DNA of 64,000 bases from Paenibacillus albidus (GCF_014644435.1 NZ_BMKR01000002.1:302916-366915), one strand, 5' to 3'; counted from the first letter of the stretch, positions 36,124 to 45,332 are shown. Made by a program: numbers and translations. The notes: generated by a model not told the origin, from the sequence alone.

Positions 36124-38214
36124 TTGACACAAAGTACGGGCAAACGGCTGCTGCAATATGCATTGTCAGCCAAGAAAACCTTTATCGCCGCCCTGCTGCT
36201 CCTCTCTATCGGGGTAGCGGCAGAGCTGGCGGGACCTTTTATCGCCAAAAACATGATTGACAATCACATGCTGGCGATTGAGAAACCATATTTCGAAACC
36301 ACCTCATCGGAAGATGCGGCTGAATATAATAATACTTTTTACAAACGGGCTGACCGCTTTGAACCGGGAGAAACCAAAGGGCAGGAAATCCGCCTGCTTC
36401 AAGCGGGCCGCAGCTTTTATTTTATCAATGGTGCGGTAGCTCAGCCTGATGGCGAACGGACCTTCCAGGACGGTCAGCTGCATATCAGTCGCGGCGGCAA
36501 TGAGACTGTATACCCTGCCGTCAAGCTTGGGGCCAATGAGCTGTTCGCTTTTTACAAACCTGAACTGCCGGGGATTTATCAGCTGGTCTGGTTGTACCTC
36601 CTGTTCCTGGCCATCTCGATCGTAGCGGAATTCGGCAAGACCTACTGGCTGCAATCCTCATCCAATCAGGTAATCCGCAAGCTGCGAACCGATGTGTATG
36701 CCCATATCCAGCGGCTGCCGGTGCATTTTTTCGACAACCTGCCTGCGGGCAAAGTCGTCTCCCGGGTAACCAATGACACAGAAGCGATCAAAGATCTCTT
36801 CATCGCCGTGTTGTCCAATTTCAGCACAGGGATCATCAATATCATCGGTGTATATGTCGCCTTGTTCCTGCTGGATGTGCGGCTGGGTCTGATCAGCCTG
36901 TTTCTTATCCCTATTCTGGTGCTCTGGATTGTGCTGTACCGTAAGGTTGCCACCAAATACAATACGATTATCCGTTCCCGGCTCAGCGAGATTAATGCCA
37001 TCATTAATGAATCCATTCAAGGCATGTCGATCATCCGTATTTTCCGCCGTCAAAAGCAGCGCAGCGCGGAGTTTGAACATTTGAACGACGATTATTTGAA
37101 ATACCAGAATAAAATGTTGAACTTGAATGCCTTCACGTCCCACAACCTGGTCAACTGTCTGCGTACCATCTCGTTTGTCATGGTGCTGTGGTATTTTGGT
37201 TTCGGCAGTCTTGACGGCTCGACCTTTGTCTCCATTGGTGTGCTGTATGCCTTTGTCGATGTGCTCGGGCGGATGTTCCAGCCGATTACCGGTATGGTCA
37301 ACCAGCTGGCTAACCTGGATTCCTCCATGGTATCCGCAGGGCGTGTCTTCACGCTGATGGATGAACCCGGTGAACCCGTAACTGACGGCACAATGCCACG
37401 CTACAAGGGCGAGGTGAATTTTAAGAATGTATCCTTTGCCTATAAAAAAGACTTTGTCCTGCGCGACATCTCCTTTGAAGCGCGTCCCGGTGAAACCGTA
37501 GCTCTTGTAGGGCATACCGGCTCCGGCAAAAGCTCCATTATCAACCTCCTGTTCCGTTTCTATGATCCGCAGCGCGGCTCCATCACCATCGACGGGAAGG
37601 AAGTCACAGATATGCCCAAGCAATGGCTGCGCAGCCACATGGGTATTGTCCTGCAGGACCCGTATCTGTTCACCGGCACCATTGTTTCCAATGTCAGCCT
37701 GGGCGATGAGCGGATTACCCGCGAACGGGCCGAACGCGCACTGCGTGAGGTTGGTGCGGATAAACTGCTGGCCCATCTTCCACTCGGGTTCGATGAGCCT
37801 GTAATTGAAAAAGGGAGTACATTGTCTGCGGGCCAGCGCCAGCTGATTTCTTTTGCCAGAGCCTTATCCTTCGATCCGGCGATTCTGATCCTGGATGAAG
37901 CGACAGCCAGCATTGACACCGAAACGGAAAGCGTGATTCAGGAGGCGCTGGAGGTGCTTAAAAAAGGCCGGACCACCTTCATCATCGCCCACCGCCTGTC
38001 TACGATCCGCAGTGCCGATCAGATTCTGGTGCTGCACCGCGGGGAGATTGTGGAGCGTGGCAGCCATGACGAGCTGATGGCGCTTGGCGGAAGATACTTC
38101 CGCATGTATCAGCTGCAGCTGGGTGCCGGTTCAGGTGAAGTTAAAAACATTCCAACAGCTGAATCAGGAGCATCCTCAGCTGGAATTCTGCAGCCTTCCA
38201 TGAAGCAAGTCTAA
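36124..38214 (+). CDS. Heterodimeric multidrug ABC exporter subunit, BmrD/YheH-like
   Basis: 696 aa. A large insertion of about 110 residues sits between the first and second helices, a mark of BmrD-type subunits that form an extracellular domain. The ATPase has Walker A GHTGSGKSS, a changed signature LSAGQRQL and an intact LILDEATASID with catalytic Glu. Together with the BmrC-like partner this gives one competent and one degenerate ATP site. The start TTG has AGGGGGTG at 6 nt; the GTG nine bases upstream overlaps that site. Confidence 0.9.
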   Translation: MTQSTGKRLLQYALSAKKTFIAALLLLSIGVAAELAGPFIAKNMIDNHMLAIEKPYFETTSSEDAAEYNNTFYKRADRFEPGETKGQEIRLLQAGRSFYFINGAVAQPDGERTFQDGQLHISRGGNETVYPAVKLGANELFAFYKPELPGIYQLVWLYLLFLAISIVAEFGKTYWLQSSSNQVIRKLRTDVYAHIQRLPVHFFDNLPAGKVVSRVTNDTEAIKDLFIAVLSNFSTGIINIIGVYVALFLLDVRLGLISLFLIPILVLWIVLYRKVATKYNTIIRSRLSEINAIINESIQGMSIIRIFRRQKQRSAEFEHLNDDYLKYQNKMLNLNAFTSHNLVNCLRTISFVMVLWYFGFGSLDGSTFVSIGVLYAFVDVLGRMFQPITGMVNQLANLDSSMVSAGRVFTLMDEPGEPVTDGTMPRYKGEVNFKNVSFAYKKDFVLRDISFEARPGETVALVGHTGSGKSSIINLLFRFYDPQRGSITIDGKEVTDMPKQWLRSHMGIVLQDPYLFTGTIVSNVSLGDERITRERAERALREVGADKLLAHLPLGFDEPVIEKGSTLSAGQRQLISFARALSFDPAILILDEATASIDTETESVIQEALEVLKKGRTTFIIAHRLSTIRSADQILVLHRGEIVERGSHDELMALGGRYFRMYQLQLGAGSGEVKNIPTAESGASSAGILQPSMKQV

Positions 38215-38230
38215 TCATTATCATCTTAAC

Positions 38231-38269
38231 CCTTGGTCATCTGCACTAACGGCTGACCAAGGTTTTTTT
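38231..38269 (+). terminator. Terminator of the BmrCD-like operon
   Basis: CCTTGGTCA / TGACCAAGG followed by seven T. Confidence 0.88.
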
Positions 38270-38335
38270 CTGCTTGTGTCCAGAACATTTGTTCTATATA
38301 ATGGAATTTAATACATATCATCGGAGGGATTGGAC

Positions 38336-39577
38336 TTGGCCACCTACACCTTATCCAAGCAACAAGCACGCCTCTTTTTACTGCATCACCAGAAATTAAC
38401 TGCCGGAGCTCTGCTTGAAGGCAAACAAAGTGTCTATGATTATGTCCGGCATGTAGGCTGTATACAATATGATCCGCTGAGTATCGCCGGGCATAACCAT
38501 GAGCTGGTGCTCCAGGCCCGGATTCCCGGGTTCACCCCGGTGCTGGCGCAGGAGCTGTTATATAAGGACCGGCTGCTGGTTGACGGGTGGGACAAGAACA
38601 TGTCTATTTACTGTACGGAGGATTGGCCCTGCTTTCACCGGAGAAGAGAACTTTCGTCTGCCCGGATGCTGGCAAATACGGCCGTAATGTCGGCCGTCGC
38701 TGGGGTACGTGAAGAACTTCGGGACCGTGGTCCCCTATCCTCGCTCGACCTGCAGGGCAAAGAAAAGGTCGATTGGGCCTGGGCTCCGGCGCGATTGTCG
38801 CGCGCTGCACTGGAGAGCCTGTATTTCACTGGTGAACTGGCCATTCACCACCGGATTCATACCCGCCGGTATTATGATTTCGCCGCAAAGCTTCTGCCTG
38901 CCCATCTTATTGCTGCCGATGATCCGAACAAGACAGACGAGGAGTATCATGACTGGTATGTACTCCGGCGGATCGGCAGCATCGGACTGCAATGGAATAA
39001 ATCCGGGGACGGCTGGCTGGGGATCCATCAATTGAAAAGCAAGGAACGGACGGCCTCCATTCTGCGGTTGTTGGCCGCAGACAAGCTCCGGGAGGTCCGT
39101 GTAGAGGGGGTCAAAATGCCGCTGTATATGCGGAGTATGGATGCACCTGTGCTGGAAGCTATTTTAGCGGATGACCAGAAGCCGCTCACCCCTGCAACGT
39201 TCGCCGCCGCCATGGCACCGCTCGACAATCTGCTCTGGGACCGGGAGCTGATCCGCCAGCTGTTCGGCTTTCATTACCGCTGGGAGGTATATAAACCAGC
39301 TGCTGAACGGGAATATGGCTACTATATATTGCCTTTACTATATGGCGACCGTTTTGTCGCCCGTTTGGAGCCGGTGATGGATAAGAAAAGCGGGACACTG
39401 AACATTGTGCGCTGGTGGTGGGAACCGGGGGAAAGCCTGCGGGAAGAGATGATTCCGGCTATACAGAAGGCTCTTTCTGCTCTGGCACGCTGTACGCAGG
39501 CTGCTTCCATTGCTTTTGTACCGGGTGTTATTGAAGAAGCCGGTCTTAAAGGACTGGAGAACAACCTAAACTCTTAA
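38336..39577 (+). CDS. AlkZ/YcaQ-like DNA glycosylase (winged-helix domain protein)
   Basis: 413 aa HTH_42 family protein. The catalytic region CIQYDPLSIAGHNHELVL carries a QxD motif (Q-Y-D) as in YcaQ, which unhooks DNA interstrand crosslinks; AlkZ has QxQ. DNLLWDRELIRQLFGFHYRWEVY is the conserved C-terminal motif. Family members are often linked to self-protection against DNA-alkylating natural products. The start is TTG with GGAGGGA at 6 nt. It follows the exporter genes but has a separate terminator before it. Glycosylase activity is inferred. Confidence 0.82.
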   Translation: MATYTLSKQQARLFLLHHQKLTAGALLEGKQSVYDYVRHVGCIQYDPLSIAGHNHELVLQARIPGFTPVLAQELLYKDRLLVDGWDKNMSIYCTEDWPCFHRRRELSSARMLANTAVMSAVAGVREELRDRGPLSSLDLQGKEKVDWAWAPARLSRAALESLYFTGELAIHHRIHTRRYYDFAAKLLPAHLIAADDPNKTDEEYHDWYVLRRIGSIGLQWNKSGDGWLGIHQLKSKERTASILRLLAADKLREVRVEGVKMPLYMRSMDAPVLEAILADDQKPLTPATFAAAMAPLDNLLWDRELIRQLFGFHYRWEVYKPAAEREYGYYILPLLYGDRFVARLEPVMDKKSGTLNIVRWWWEPGESLREEMIPAIQKALSALARCTQAASIAFVPGVIEEAGLKGLENNLNS

Positions 39578-39899
39578 GCAGCCGGATGGAAATAATCATG
39601 GATGATTCTTCGCAGAACAGCGGAATTTCGCAGTGCAATGTCCGGCAGTCCGGCAGTCCGGCAAGCTCATCCATGGACATCCATCTTCCGCCCATGATCT
39701 CTGCCCCATCATAGATCAGGTCCCCTCCGATGATCTCACCCGTGAAACTGTACATCCTAATTTCATCATTGGTTTCGCTGGTGAACCTGTATTCGCCGAT
39801 TAGATGTGTTTTGTCAACATGATAACCTGTTTCTTCTTTAACTTCTCTGACCACTGCCTGCTGCAGAGTTTCCCCTATCTCCAACCGTAGACCGATCTC
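39546..39899 (-). pseudogene. 5'-truncated Nudix hydrolase
   Basis: The frame starts inside the Nudix box (GLRLEIGETLQQAVVREVKEETG) and lacks the normal 30-40 residues before it and the usual PGG just ahead of the box. A TGA stops the frame immediately upstream and only 25 bp separates it from the next gene. The REVKEE catalytic core and downstream strands are intact to the end. A short form from the TTG at 39884 has no ribosome site. It overlaps the 3' end of the convergent glycosylase gene by 32 bp. I read it as a remnant. Confidence 0.7.
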
Positions 39900-39924
39900 T
39901 CAACCCTGACGGAGTATCGGGGTC

Positions 39925-40533
39925 CTATTTCTTAGCGATATAATCAACAAAACCTTGTCTTATACGTTCGCCGTTATACAACCGCTCCAATACACGATCT
40001 TCTTTGTACAAAACCTCCATATCCTTGAACATTACATCCGGCTCATCCGCTCTGTAGTAGGAATGAATCACCGGCAGATCATCGTCAAACTGTTCGTATT
40101 GATGTTCTCCCAGATCAACCCCTTCACCGCAGCGGAAGTCATTAACGGTAAGAAAGTTGGCAAAAAGCAGACCCCCGGGTTTCAGCACCCGCTTCATCTC
40201 TTGAATAGATGTAATTACTTCTTGCTTCCGCATATGAAATACAGAATTATACGAATACACAAAACTGAACGAGCCGTCCGCAAAAGAAAGCTGCCGCATA
40301 TCTCCCTGAAGGATGTTCAAATCCATCCCCTTGGCTTGAGCATAGCTGCCGGACAGTTCAAGCTGGGCCGGATCAAATTCGATGCCGGTAGGGGCATACC
40401 CATAACTGGCAAATAAGCCTAATGCGGGACTGTCTCCGCCTGCACCACAATCCAGTACAGTCCGTTCAAGGCCGGACTCATTGCAAAACAGTAAAAATCT
40501 GTACAACGGAGTATGCTTGTATACTTCAATCAT
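39925..40533 (-). CDS. Class I SAM-dependent methyltransferase
   Basis: 202 aa small-molecule-type methyltransferase: motif I LDCGAGGDSPALG, acidic GIEFDP after strand 2, GDMRQLSFADGSF, then VLKPGGLLFANF. Residue composition and size fit UbiE/Methyltransf_11 enzymes. The acceptor is unknown. Its start overlaps the end of the upstream 154 aa gene by 4 bp, so the two are translationally coupled. Confidence 0.87.
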   Translation of the reverse strand: MIEVYKHTPLYRFLLFCNESGLERTVLDCGAGGDSPALGLFASYGYAPTGIEFDPAQLELSGSYAQAKGMDLNILQGDMRQLSFADGSFSFVYSYNSVFHMRKQEVITSIQEMKRVLKPGGLLFANFLTVNDFRCGEGVDLGEHQYEQFDDDLPVIHSYYRADEPDVMFKDMEVLYKEDRVLERLYNGERIRQGFVDYIAKK

Positions 40534-40994
40534 AGTAAACGCTCCTCTTCAAGACCCAATTTGACATACATTTCCGTACAATACCCCTGGAGTTTGATTT
40601 CCAGTCTGCTCGCTTTGTTTTTGAAACGCTTCAGCTCCCGGATCATGCGGGCTCTTCCGGCTGAAGTAAAGGTTTCCTGAATCCGTTCTTTGAAATAATC
40701 GTGGACAATGTGGTTGCGCTGCTTCCATACTTCCTGCAGTTGGGAGGTTTCTTCCTCCGAGAACGGAAAATGATGCTGGATTTCTTTGATGAGCTGGCCG
40801 AGTGAATTACTGAGCTTCCGCTGATAGAGATCGGCAAGATCTGCTTCTGTAGGTGTCTTCCCCTGTGACAGCTTGGTGAGAAGCAGCAGGTTGGTGAGCT
40901 GCTGCTCCAGTGCTTGACCATAGTAGACCGCCAATCCGAAATATGCGAATAACTCTTTGGATTGCTCACTCTCCGGATTTTGTGTATCCTTCAT
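40530..40994 (-). CDS. Helical protein with HEPN-like R-x4-H motif
   Basis: 154 aa, almost all helix by composition. KQRNHIVHDYF at about 91-101 contains RN-x3-H (Arg93, Asn94, His98), the pattern of HEPN ribonuclease or nucleotidyl-acceptor domains, and the preceding long helices (LAVYYGQALEQQLTNLLLLTKL) fit. I cannot name a family. The start has GGGAGG. The gene overlaps the methyltransferase by 4 bp and is 33 bp after the ABC permease gene, so the four genes from 42643 down may form one operon. Confidence 0.6.
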   Translation of the reverse strand: MKDTQNPESEQSKELFAYFGLAVYYGQALEQQLTNLLLLTKLSQGKTPTEADLADLYQRKLSNSLGQLIKEIQHHFPFSEEETSQLQEVWKQRNHIVHDYFKERIQETFTSAGRARMIRELKRFKNKASRLEIKLQGYCTEMYVKLGLEEERLL

Positions 40995-41027
40995 CTTTCC
41001 TCCCGTAGTTCTATGTATTTGTGTTAG

Positions 41028-41741
41028 TTAAATTTTGCCGTAATCCATGCGGCCGGAGCGATGTAAATACAGTCCAGCCAACAGAGCAGCATACAGAAAA
41101 GCATGAGCGAAGGTAGTAAGCAGCACACCACCTGCCAAAGAGTCGGCATTCATCAGGGCATCCATTACCGCGGATACCGGTGGAATCAGCAGCCGCAATG
41201 GAACAAGCGCCTCAGGCAGCAAGCCGGTAATCTTCGTGCCGCCAATGGATATAATCATGATGCCTAGCATCAAACCAACGGCATAGCTGCTCTTGCGGAC
41301 CCAAGAGGCCTGGAGGAATAAAGAAATGGATATCCCCACAAGTCCCATTGCTATATGGCCGCCGAAAGCCAGCAGCAGCCGGTAGCTTCCCACCGGTTCA
41401 GCAAATTTGCGGGTAGCCAGTGGATAGAGCACCAAGGCCGCCGCCAGCAGCAGCGTTAGTAAGACCAGCGTTAGTAAACCACCGGTGCAATATAGCCTCG
41501 CACTTCGCAGATGCACGATAACGACTTGTCGCTGCACGGCATGCTCATGATTCAGGAAGCTGAGCCCGATCCAGGCACAGCCGACAAACAAGATGACTGC
41601 CGTAGCCGCATAGCTGTTCATTATAGGATTCGGTTTATATGTATATAACATCATAACTGCAATCACCAAAGCTGCAAACGGTGCAAAATACCGCTGGGAA
41701 CGGGTGTAGCTTCGCAGCATATAACCTATAAGCGCCATCAT
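41028..41741 (-). CDS. ABC-2-type exporter membrane subunit
   Basis: 237 aa with six hydrophobic segments (for example FAALVIAVMMLYTY, AATAVILFVGCAWIGLSFL, GGLLTLVLLTLLLAAALVLY, LLLAFGGHIAMGLVGISISLFL). No named permease family stands out. It overlaps the ATPase gene before it by 4 bp, so the pair forms one transporter. Substrate unknown. Confidence 0.8.
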   Translation of the reverse strand: MMALIGYMLRSYTRSQRYFAPFAALVIAVMMLYTYKPNPIMNSYAATAVILFVGCAWIGLSFLNHEHAVQRQVVIVHLRSARLYCTGGLLTLVLLTLLLAAALVLYPLATRKFAEPVGSYRLLLAFGGHIAMGLVGISISLFLQASWVRKSSYAVGLMLGIMIISIGGTKITGLLPEALVPLRLLIPPVSAVMDALMNADSLAGGVLLTTFAHAFLYAALLAGLYLHRSGRMDYGKI

Positions 41742-42643
41742 GGGGCAGTTTCCCCTTTCGTGTATCCTTGGCCATCACCCGGCTCAACCGAAAGGATGGA
41801 ACCGCCACTTCCCAGCACTTCACGAAGAAAATCATCCGAAACGGAACGCTTAACCGTAAAGCCTGTATGTTCTGGTCCAAACTCTTCCGTAACCTCCTTC
41901 CATGAAAGGAAACCTGGCCTAGACGCCAAGCTAAGCTGTTGCCCCTTAGTGAGGCCTGAGCAGACAATATAGGCGCTGCGCTGAAGCTGCCATGGTTCCT
42001 TACCGGTGATCTGGTTAACCGTCCTGCCGCCTTGGAGCATATGAATTTTATCTGCCAAAGCCTGGGCCATCTGCTCCTCATGGACAGTAAATACGATAGC
42101 CGCCCCCTCCCGCTTTCGTTCCAGAAGCAATTCCATCAGTTGCTGCTGTGCCGGCTGGTCCAGCCCCGACAAGGGTTCATCTAACAGAAGCAGCTTCGGC
42201 TGCATCAGCAGGCTTTGCATCAGGTTCACCTTCTGCAGCATGCCTTTGGAGAAGCTAGGCATCGGATGGGAGCGATAAGCAGCCAAATGAAACCTTTCCA
42301 TTAGTTCACCTATACGCCGCTTCAACTCCAGAGGCTCCAGTCCGCTGATTCGCCCGATGCTCTGTAAGTATTGCTCCGGCGTAAATTTCAGCCCCGGGAA
42401 AATCTCGGGGGCATATCCAATGGTCACCTTAGGGTCCTCGTAGATCACCTGCCCTGAAGTGGGCTGTATCAACCCGGCCAGAATGGAGAGCAGCGTACTT
42501 TTGCCGGAGCCATTCCGGCCTATAAGAGCAGTAGCAGCTCCCCGTTCCACCCGCATGCAAATTCCGTCCAATACTTGGCGTTTGCCATAACATTTTCCAA
42601 TACTGTTGACCTCAACTAAGGGCATATCTGGTTCGTGACGCAT
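41738..42643 (-). CDS. ABC transporter ATP-binding protein
   Basis: 301 aa. Walker A GRNGSGKST, signature FSKGMLQKV, Walker B LLLLDEPLSGLD and switch His VFTVHEE are present. The last 90 residues form an extra domain found in some exporter ATPases. The start ATG has AGAGGTGA. It is first of a possible unit with the permease, the HEPN-like gene and the methyltransferase. Confidence 0.9.
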   Translation of the reverse strand: MRHEPDMPLVEVNSIGKCYGKRQVLDGICMRVERGAATALIGRNGSGKSTLLSILAGLIQPTSGQVIYEDPKVTIGYAPEIFPGLKFTPEQYLQSIGRISGLEPLELKRRIGELMERFHLAAYRSHPMPSFSKGMLQKVNLMQSLLMQPKLLLLDEPLSGLDQPAQQQLMELLLERKREGAAIVFTVHEEQMAQALADKIHMLQGGRTVNQITGKEPWQLQRSAYIVCSGLTKGQQLSLASRPGFLSWKEVTEEFGPEHTGFTVKRSVSDDFLREVLGSGGSILSVEPGDGQGYTKGETAP

Positions 42644-42740
42644 AAAAAATAATCACCTCTAAAGCTCCCTGCGAAATTTTCCAGTTCCTTAAACTCTTAT
42701 TAGTATTCGGCGGAACCCGGGCCTTTTCCTCCAGTTACAC

Positions 42741-42788
42741 AAATAAAACCGGATCGATAGCTGCTGCAAAGCCAGCAAGGATCCGGTT
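42741..42788 (-). terminator. Terminator after the DUF326 gene
   Basis: AACCGGATC / GATCCGGTT with an inner GCTG / CAGC pair, followed on the minus strand by TTATTTG. Confidence 0.75.
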
Positions 42789-42824
42789 CTCGTTCGTTCA
42801 TGTTATAGCAAGCAGCTATACGAC

Positions 42825-43172
42825 TTAGGCATGTGCCAAAGCTGCATCCGTAATGAGACGGCAGGCTTCCGCACAAGCTAGCGTGGCCTTAATACATTCC
42901 TTGCAGTGTGTATGTACATGTCGGCTGTTCTCAGCAGCACATGCCTCACAAATCTCGGCACACAGGCGCAGAATAGGGACTACGAATGGACTTTGACGGC
43001 TCATGGCCTGAGCGGCAAAGGAACAGATATCGGCACATTCCCGATTCAGACGGATGCTCTCGCGAAGCGATGCCAGATCATATTCCTTTAGACTGGATAT
43101 ATAACTATAGTTACAGGCGTCCATACTTTTGACACAAGCATCAATACATTGCTGATATTCGATTCGGGTCAT
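42825..43172 (-). CDS. DUF326 four-helix copper-binding protein
   Basis: 115 aa with 11 Cys and several His, in a spacing typical of Csp/YhjQ-like bundles (CIDACVKSMDAC, CADICSFAA, LCAEICEACAAENSRHVHTHCKEC, ACAEACRL). Such bundles store or buffer Cu(I) inside a helical core. No signal peptide is present, so it is cytoplasmic. The start has AGGAGG at 9 nt. It follows the CobW gene on the same strand, suggesting a metal-homeostasis pair. Confidence 0.88.
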   Translation of the reverse strand: MTRIEYQQCIDACVKSMDACNYSYISSLKEYDLASLRESIRLNRECADICSFAAQAMSRQSPFVVPILRLCAEICEACAAENSRHVHTHCKECIKATLACAEACRLITDAALAHA

Positions 43173-43262
43173 AGGCTTAAACCTCCTGTTTTTAATAGGG
43201 TATGCCTATCTATTAACCTGCAAGAAAAAGAACGAACCATTCCCTTTTAGAAGATGAACGGG

Positions 43263-44303
43263 TTACAGACTTCTTTTCACCGTACCCGGACGGACTAAAG
43301 TACGCTTCTCCAGCTGCAGCAGCTTGTTGTGCAGTTCGCCTGATGAGAAATGCTCTCCGATAAAAACGGCCACATCAGGAACCTCGCCTTGCGGGGTGAT
43401 TTTCATAAAATCGGCTTCCCGATAAGCAAACTGGAACAGGAAACGGCTGGAGGTATCATTAAAGGTCACAATCCCCTTGGCTCGATACACATCTCTGGGC
43501 AGCTCCTTCACAAACTGTTCGAACTCTTCGCTGTTGACCGGCCGCTTGAAATAATGGGTGTAGGCCATAACGTGATCATGTGTGTGATGTGTCCCGCCGC
43601 CATGTGCATTCTCGCCATGCTCCCCCTCAGCAAGCTCATTCCCAACCTCGATATTCCCTTCTTCTCCTTCAAGCTGCCCGCCGCTTAGAATACCGCCGGC
43701 ATGGGCCAGCAAGACCTCCGGCTCGATTTCGCAGCGTACCGCCGGCATTACTTTCGCGTAAGCATTCCATTTATGCAGAACGGCCGTAACTTCCTCCGCT
43801 TCTTCATTCGACACCTGGTCCATTTTATTCAGAATGAGTACAGAAGCGCAGCGGATTTGTTCTTGCATGAGTCGATAAGTGGCGCCTTGCTGGGCACGAT
43901 GCAGCTCCAGCAGATGTGAAGCATCCACTATCGTGATCAGGCTCTTCAGCTCCACCTTTTGGTACAACGAGGTTTCGGTTACACCGTCCACAATCTCCAG
44001 CGGATTGGCGGCACCGGTCGCTTCGATGATGACGACATCAGGCGATTCTTTTTTGATCAGTGTAGCCAGCTCTGTGCTCAGATCTCCCCGGATCGAACAA
44101 CAGATGCAGCCGCCGAGCATCTCTGCCATCGGTACCGTTTGCTCCACCAGCAATCCGTCCAGATTGACTTCGCCAAGCTCATTCATTACGACCGCCGGCC
44201 GCTTCCCTTGCTGTTTGAAATGCTCCAGAAGCCGCTGCAGCAGTGTAGTTTTTCCGCTTCCCAGAAATCCGGACAATATATATACAGGTACAACCTGCTC
44301 CAT
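43263..44303 (-). CDS. CobW/ZNG-type GTP-dependent metallochaperone
   Basis: 346 aa. G1 SGFLGSGKTT, metal motif GGCICCS (CxCC), Walker B-like VVIIEATGAANP, G4 NKMD, and a His-rich linker (about 234-248, GGGTHHTHDH) precede the CobW C-terminal domain (FKRPVNSEEFEQFVKELP). COG0523 proteins deliver zinc or other metals to client proteins. No Zur box consensus is seen upstream. The start has AAGGAG. Confidence 0.92.
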   Translation of the reverse strand: MEQVVPVYILSGFLGSGKTTLLQRLLEHFKQQGKRPAVVMNELGEVNLDGLLVEQTVPMAEMLGGCICCSIRGDLSTELATLIKKESPDVVIIEATGAANPLEIVDGVTETSLYQKVELKSLITIVDASHLLELHRAQQGATYRLMQEQIRCASVLILNKMDQVSNEEAEEVTAVLHKWNAYAKVMPAVRCEIEPEVLLAHAGGILSGGQLEGEEGNIEVGNELAEGEHGENAHGGGTHHTHDHVMAYTHYFKRPVNSEEFEQFVKELPRDVYRAKGIVTFNDTSSRFLFQFAYREADFMKITPQGEVPDVAVFIGEHFSSGELHNKLLQLEKRTLVRPGTVKRSL

Positions 44304-44338
44304 GCTTCATCTCTCCTTGAAATACAGTTATGGTAGCG

Positions 44339-44367
44339 AGTGTACTACATGTGTTACATCGACGCAA
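44339..44367 (-). promoter_or_regulatory. Candidate promoter of the CobW gene
   Basis: Minus strand TTGCGT, 17 bp spacer, TACACT, about 36 bp before the start. Confidence 0.45.
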
Positions 44368-44408
44368 CCACCTTCGCTTTAGATGTACTGTTCCTTAACG
44401 TTCCAAAC

Positions 44409-44437
44409 TTGTCTTTGCTCCGGCCTTCCCCTATCAT
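44409..44437 (+). promoter_or_regulatory. Candidate promoter of moaB
   Basis: TTGTCT, 17 bp spacer, TATCAT, about 47 bp before the moaB start. It is divergent from the CobW promoter. Confidence 0.45.
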
Positions 44438-44483
44438 TAAGAAGAAACTTGAGTTCATCCTTAGTAAGGAGCTGGTCCAATAC

Positions 44484-44999
44484 ATGTCATCTGTAGAAGA
44501 ACATCGCAAGGAAGCCCCACCATCGGTTTCCTGTTACATTATCACGGTGTCGGATACCCGAACTCCCGAGACCGATAAGGGCGGAGCCCTCGTCCGTTCC
44601 CTGCTTGAGGATGCCGGATACAAGGTTGCCGGCCACACCATCGTAAAAGATGATTATGAGGACATCCGGGAGCTGGTTTACAAATGTTCTGCCGATTCCG
44701 GCATAGAAGCCGTTCTTTTGACCGGCGGTACCGGCATTTCTCCGCGCGATACCACTTATGAGGCTGTCGCCTCGCTGCTTGACAAAAGTCTGCCGGGGTT
44801 TGGCGAGATTTTTCGCTTCCTGAGCTTCACGGAGGATATCGGATCAGCCGCAATCTTAAGCCGGGCTATAGCAGGCACGATCGGCAACACTGCAGTCTTT
44901 TCCATGCCCGGCTCCACCGGGGCGGTCAAGCTGGCCATGGAGCGGCTGATTGTTCCCGAGCTGCGTCATGTCATGCGGGAGATTTACAAAAGGTCATAA
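44484..44999 (+). CDS. moaB: Molybdenum cofactor biosynthesis protein MoaB
   Basis: 171 aa. The opening SSVEEHRKEAPPSVSC, TVSDTRTPETDKGG, LLTGGTGISPRDTTYEA, PGFGEIFRFLSFTEDIGSAAILSRA and FSMPGSTGAVKLAM match B. subtilis MoaB nearly throughout. It adenylylates molybdopterin. A longer in-frame stretch upstream is non-coding in character; the ATG matches the usual N-terminus, though its AAGGAG is 12 nt away. No other molybdopterin gene is in the window. Confidence 0.93.
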   Translation: MSSVEEHRKEAPPSVSCYIITVSDTRTPETDKGGALVRSLLEDAGYKVAGHTIVKDDYEDIRELVYKCSADSGIEAVLLTGGTGISPRDTTYEAVASLLDKSLPGFGEIFRFLSFTEDIGSAAILSRAIAGTIGNTAVFSMPGSTGAVKLAMERLIVPELRHVMREIYKRS

Positions 45000-45102
45000 G
45001 CGGACCTTCACCTATTTTTGCGGGGATATGGACAAACGGCCAATCAGGCTAATGTTCTGTGCGTATAATACGATAAGTCCACAGAAGAGGAGCTGAAGCG
45101 AA

Positions 45103-45315
45103 GTGCCCAATTGTCCAAAATGCCCCGCCCAGACAGTTACTGATCCCCCATCGGTCGTATATGAAGATTATTACCACCCCCAAGTGGTGAATGTGATTCA
45201 CCAGGTTGAAGTGGTCCGGCGCCATCACTGCGTACCTATTCCACGGCATTGCTACACTTATTCCTACAAAGATGTAATGTGCGATGTTTCCAGTACCCGC
45301 AGCAAAAGAAGATAA
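45103..45315 (+). CDS. CotD-like small spore coat protein
   Basis: 70 aa with a GTG start and GAGGAG at 10 nt. Cys at both ends, a PQVVNVIHQVEVVRRHHC segment and Tyr/His content resemble the inner-coat CotD family. A sequence near 45067 (CGTATAATA) is close to a SigK -10, without a clear -35. A long terminator hairpin follows. The assignment is by composition and short motifs only. Confidence 0.55.
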   Translation: MPNCPKCPAQTVTDPPSVVYEDYYHPQVVNVIHQVEVVRRHHCVPIPRHCYTYSYKDVMCDVSSTRSKRR

Positions 45316-45332
45316 TTCTCCCACAAGTCCTT

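Noticed and set aside
36658..37776. 372-codon open frame on the minus strand
   Set aside because: Antisense to the BmrD-like exporter gene, with no sensible protein features.
43195..43209. CsoR-type copper operator before the DUF326 gene
   Set aside because: ATAGG-GTATG-CCTAT has only 5 bp arms and does not match the GC-rich CsoR consensus.
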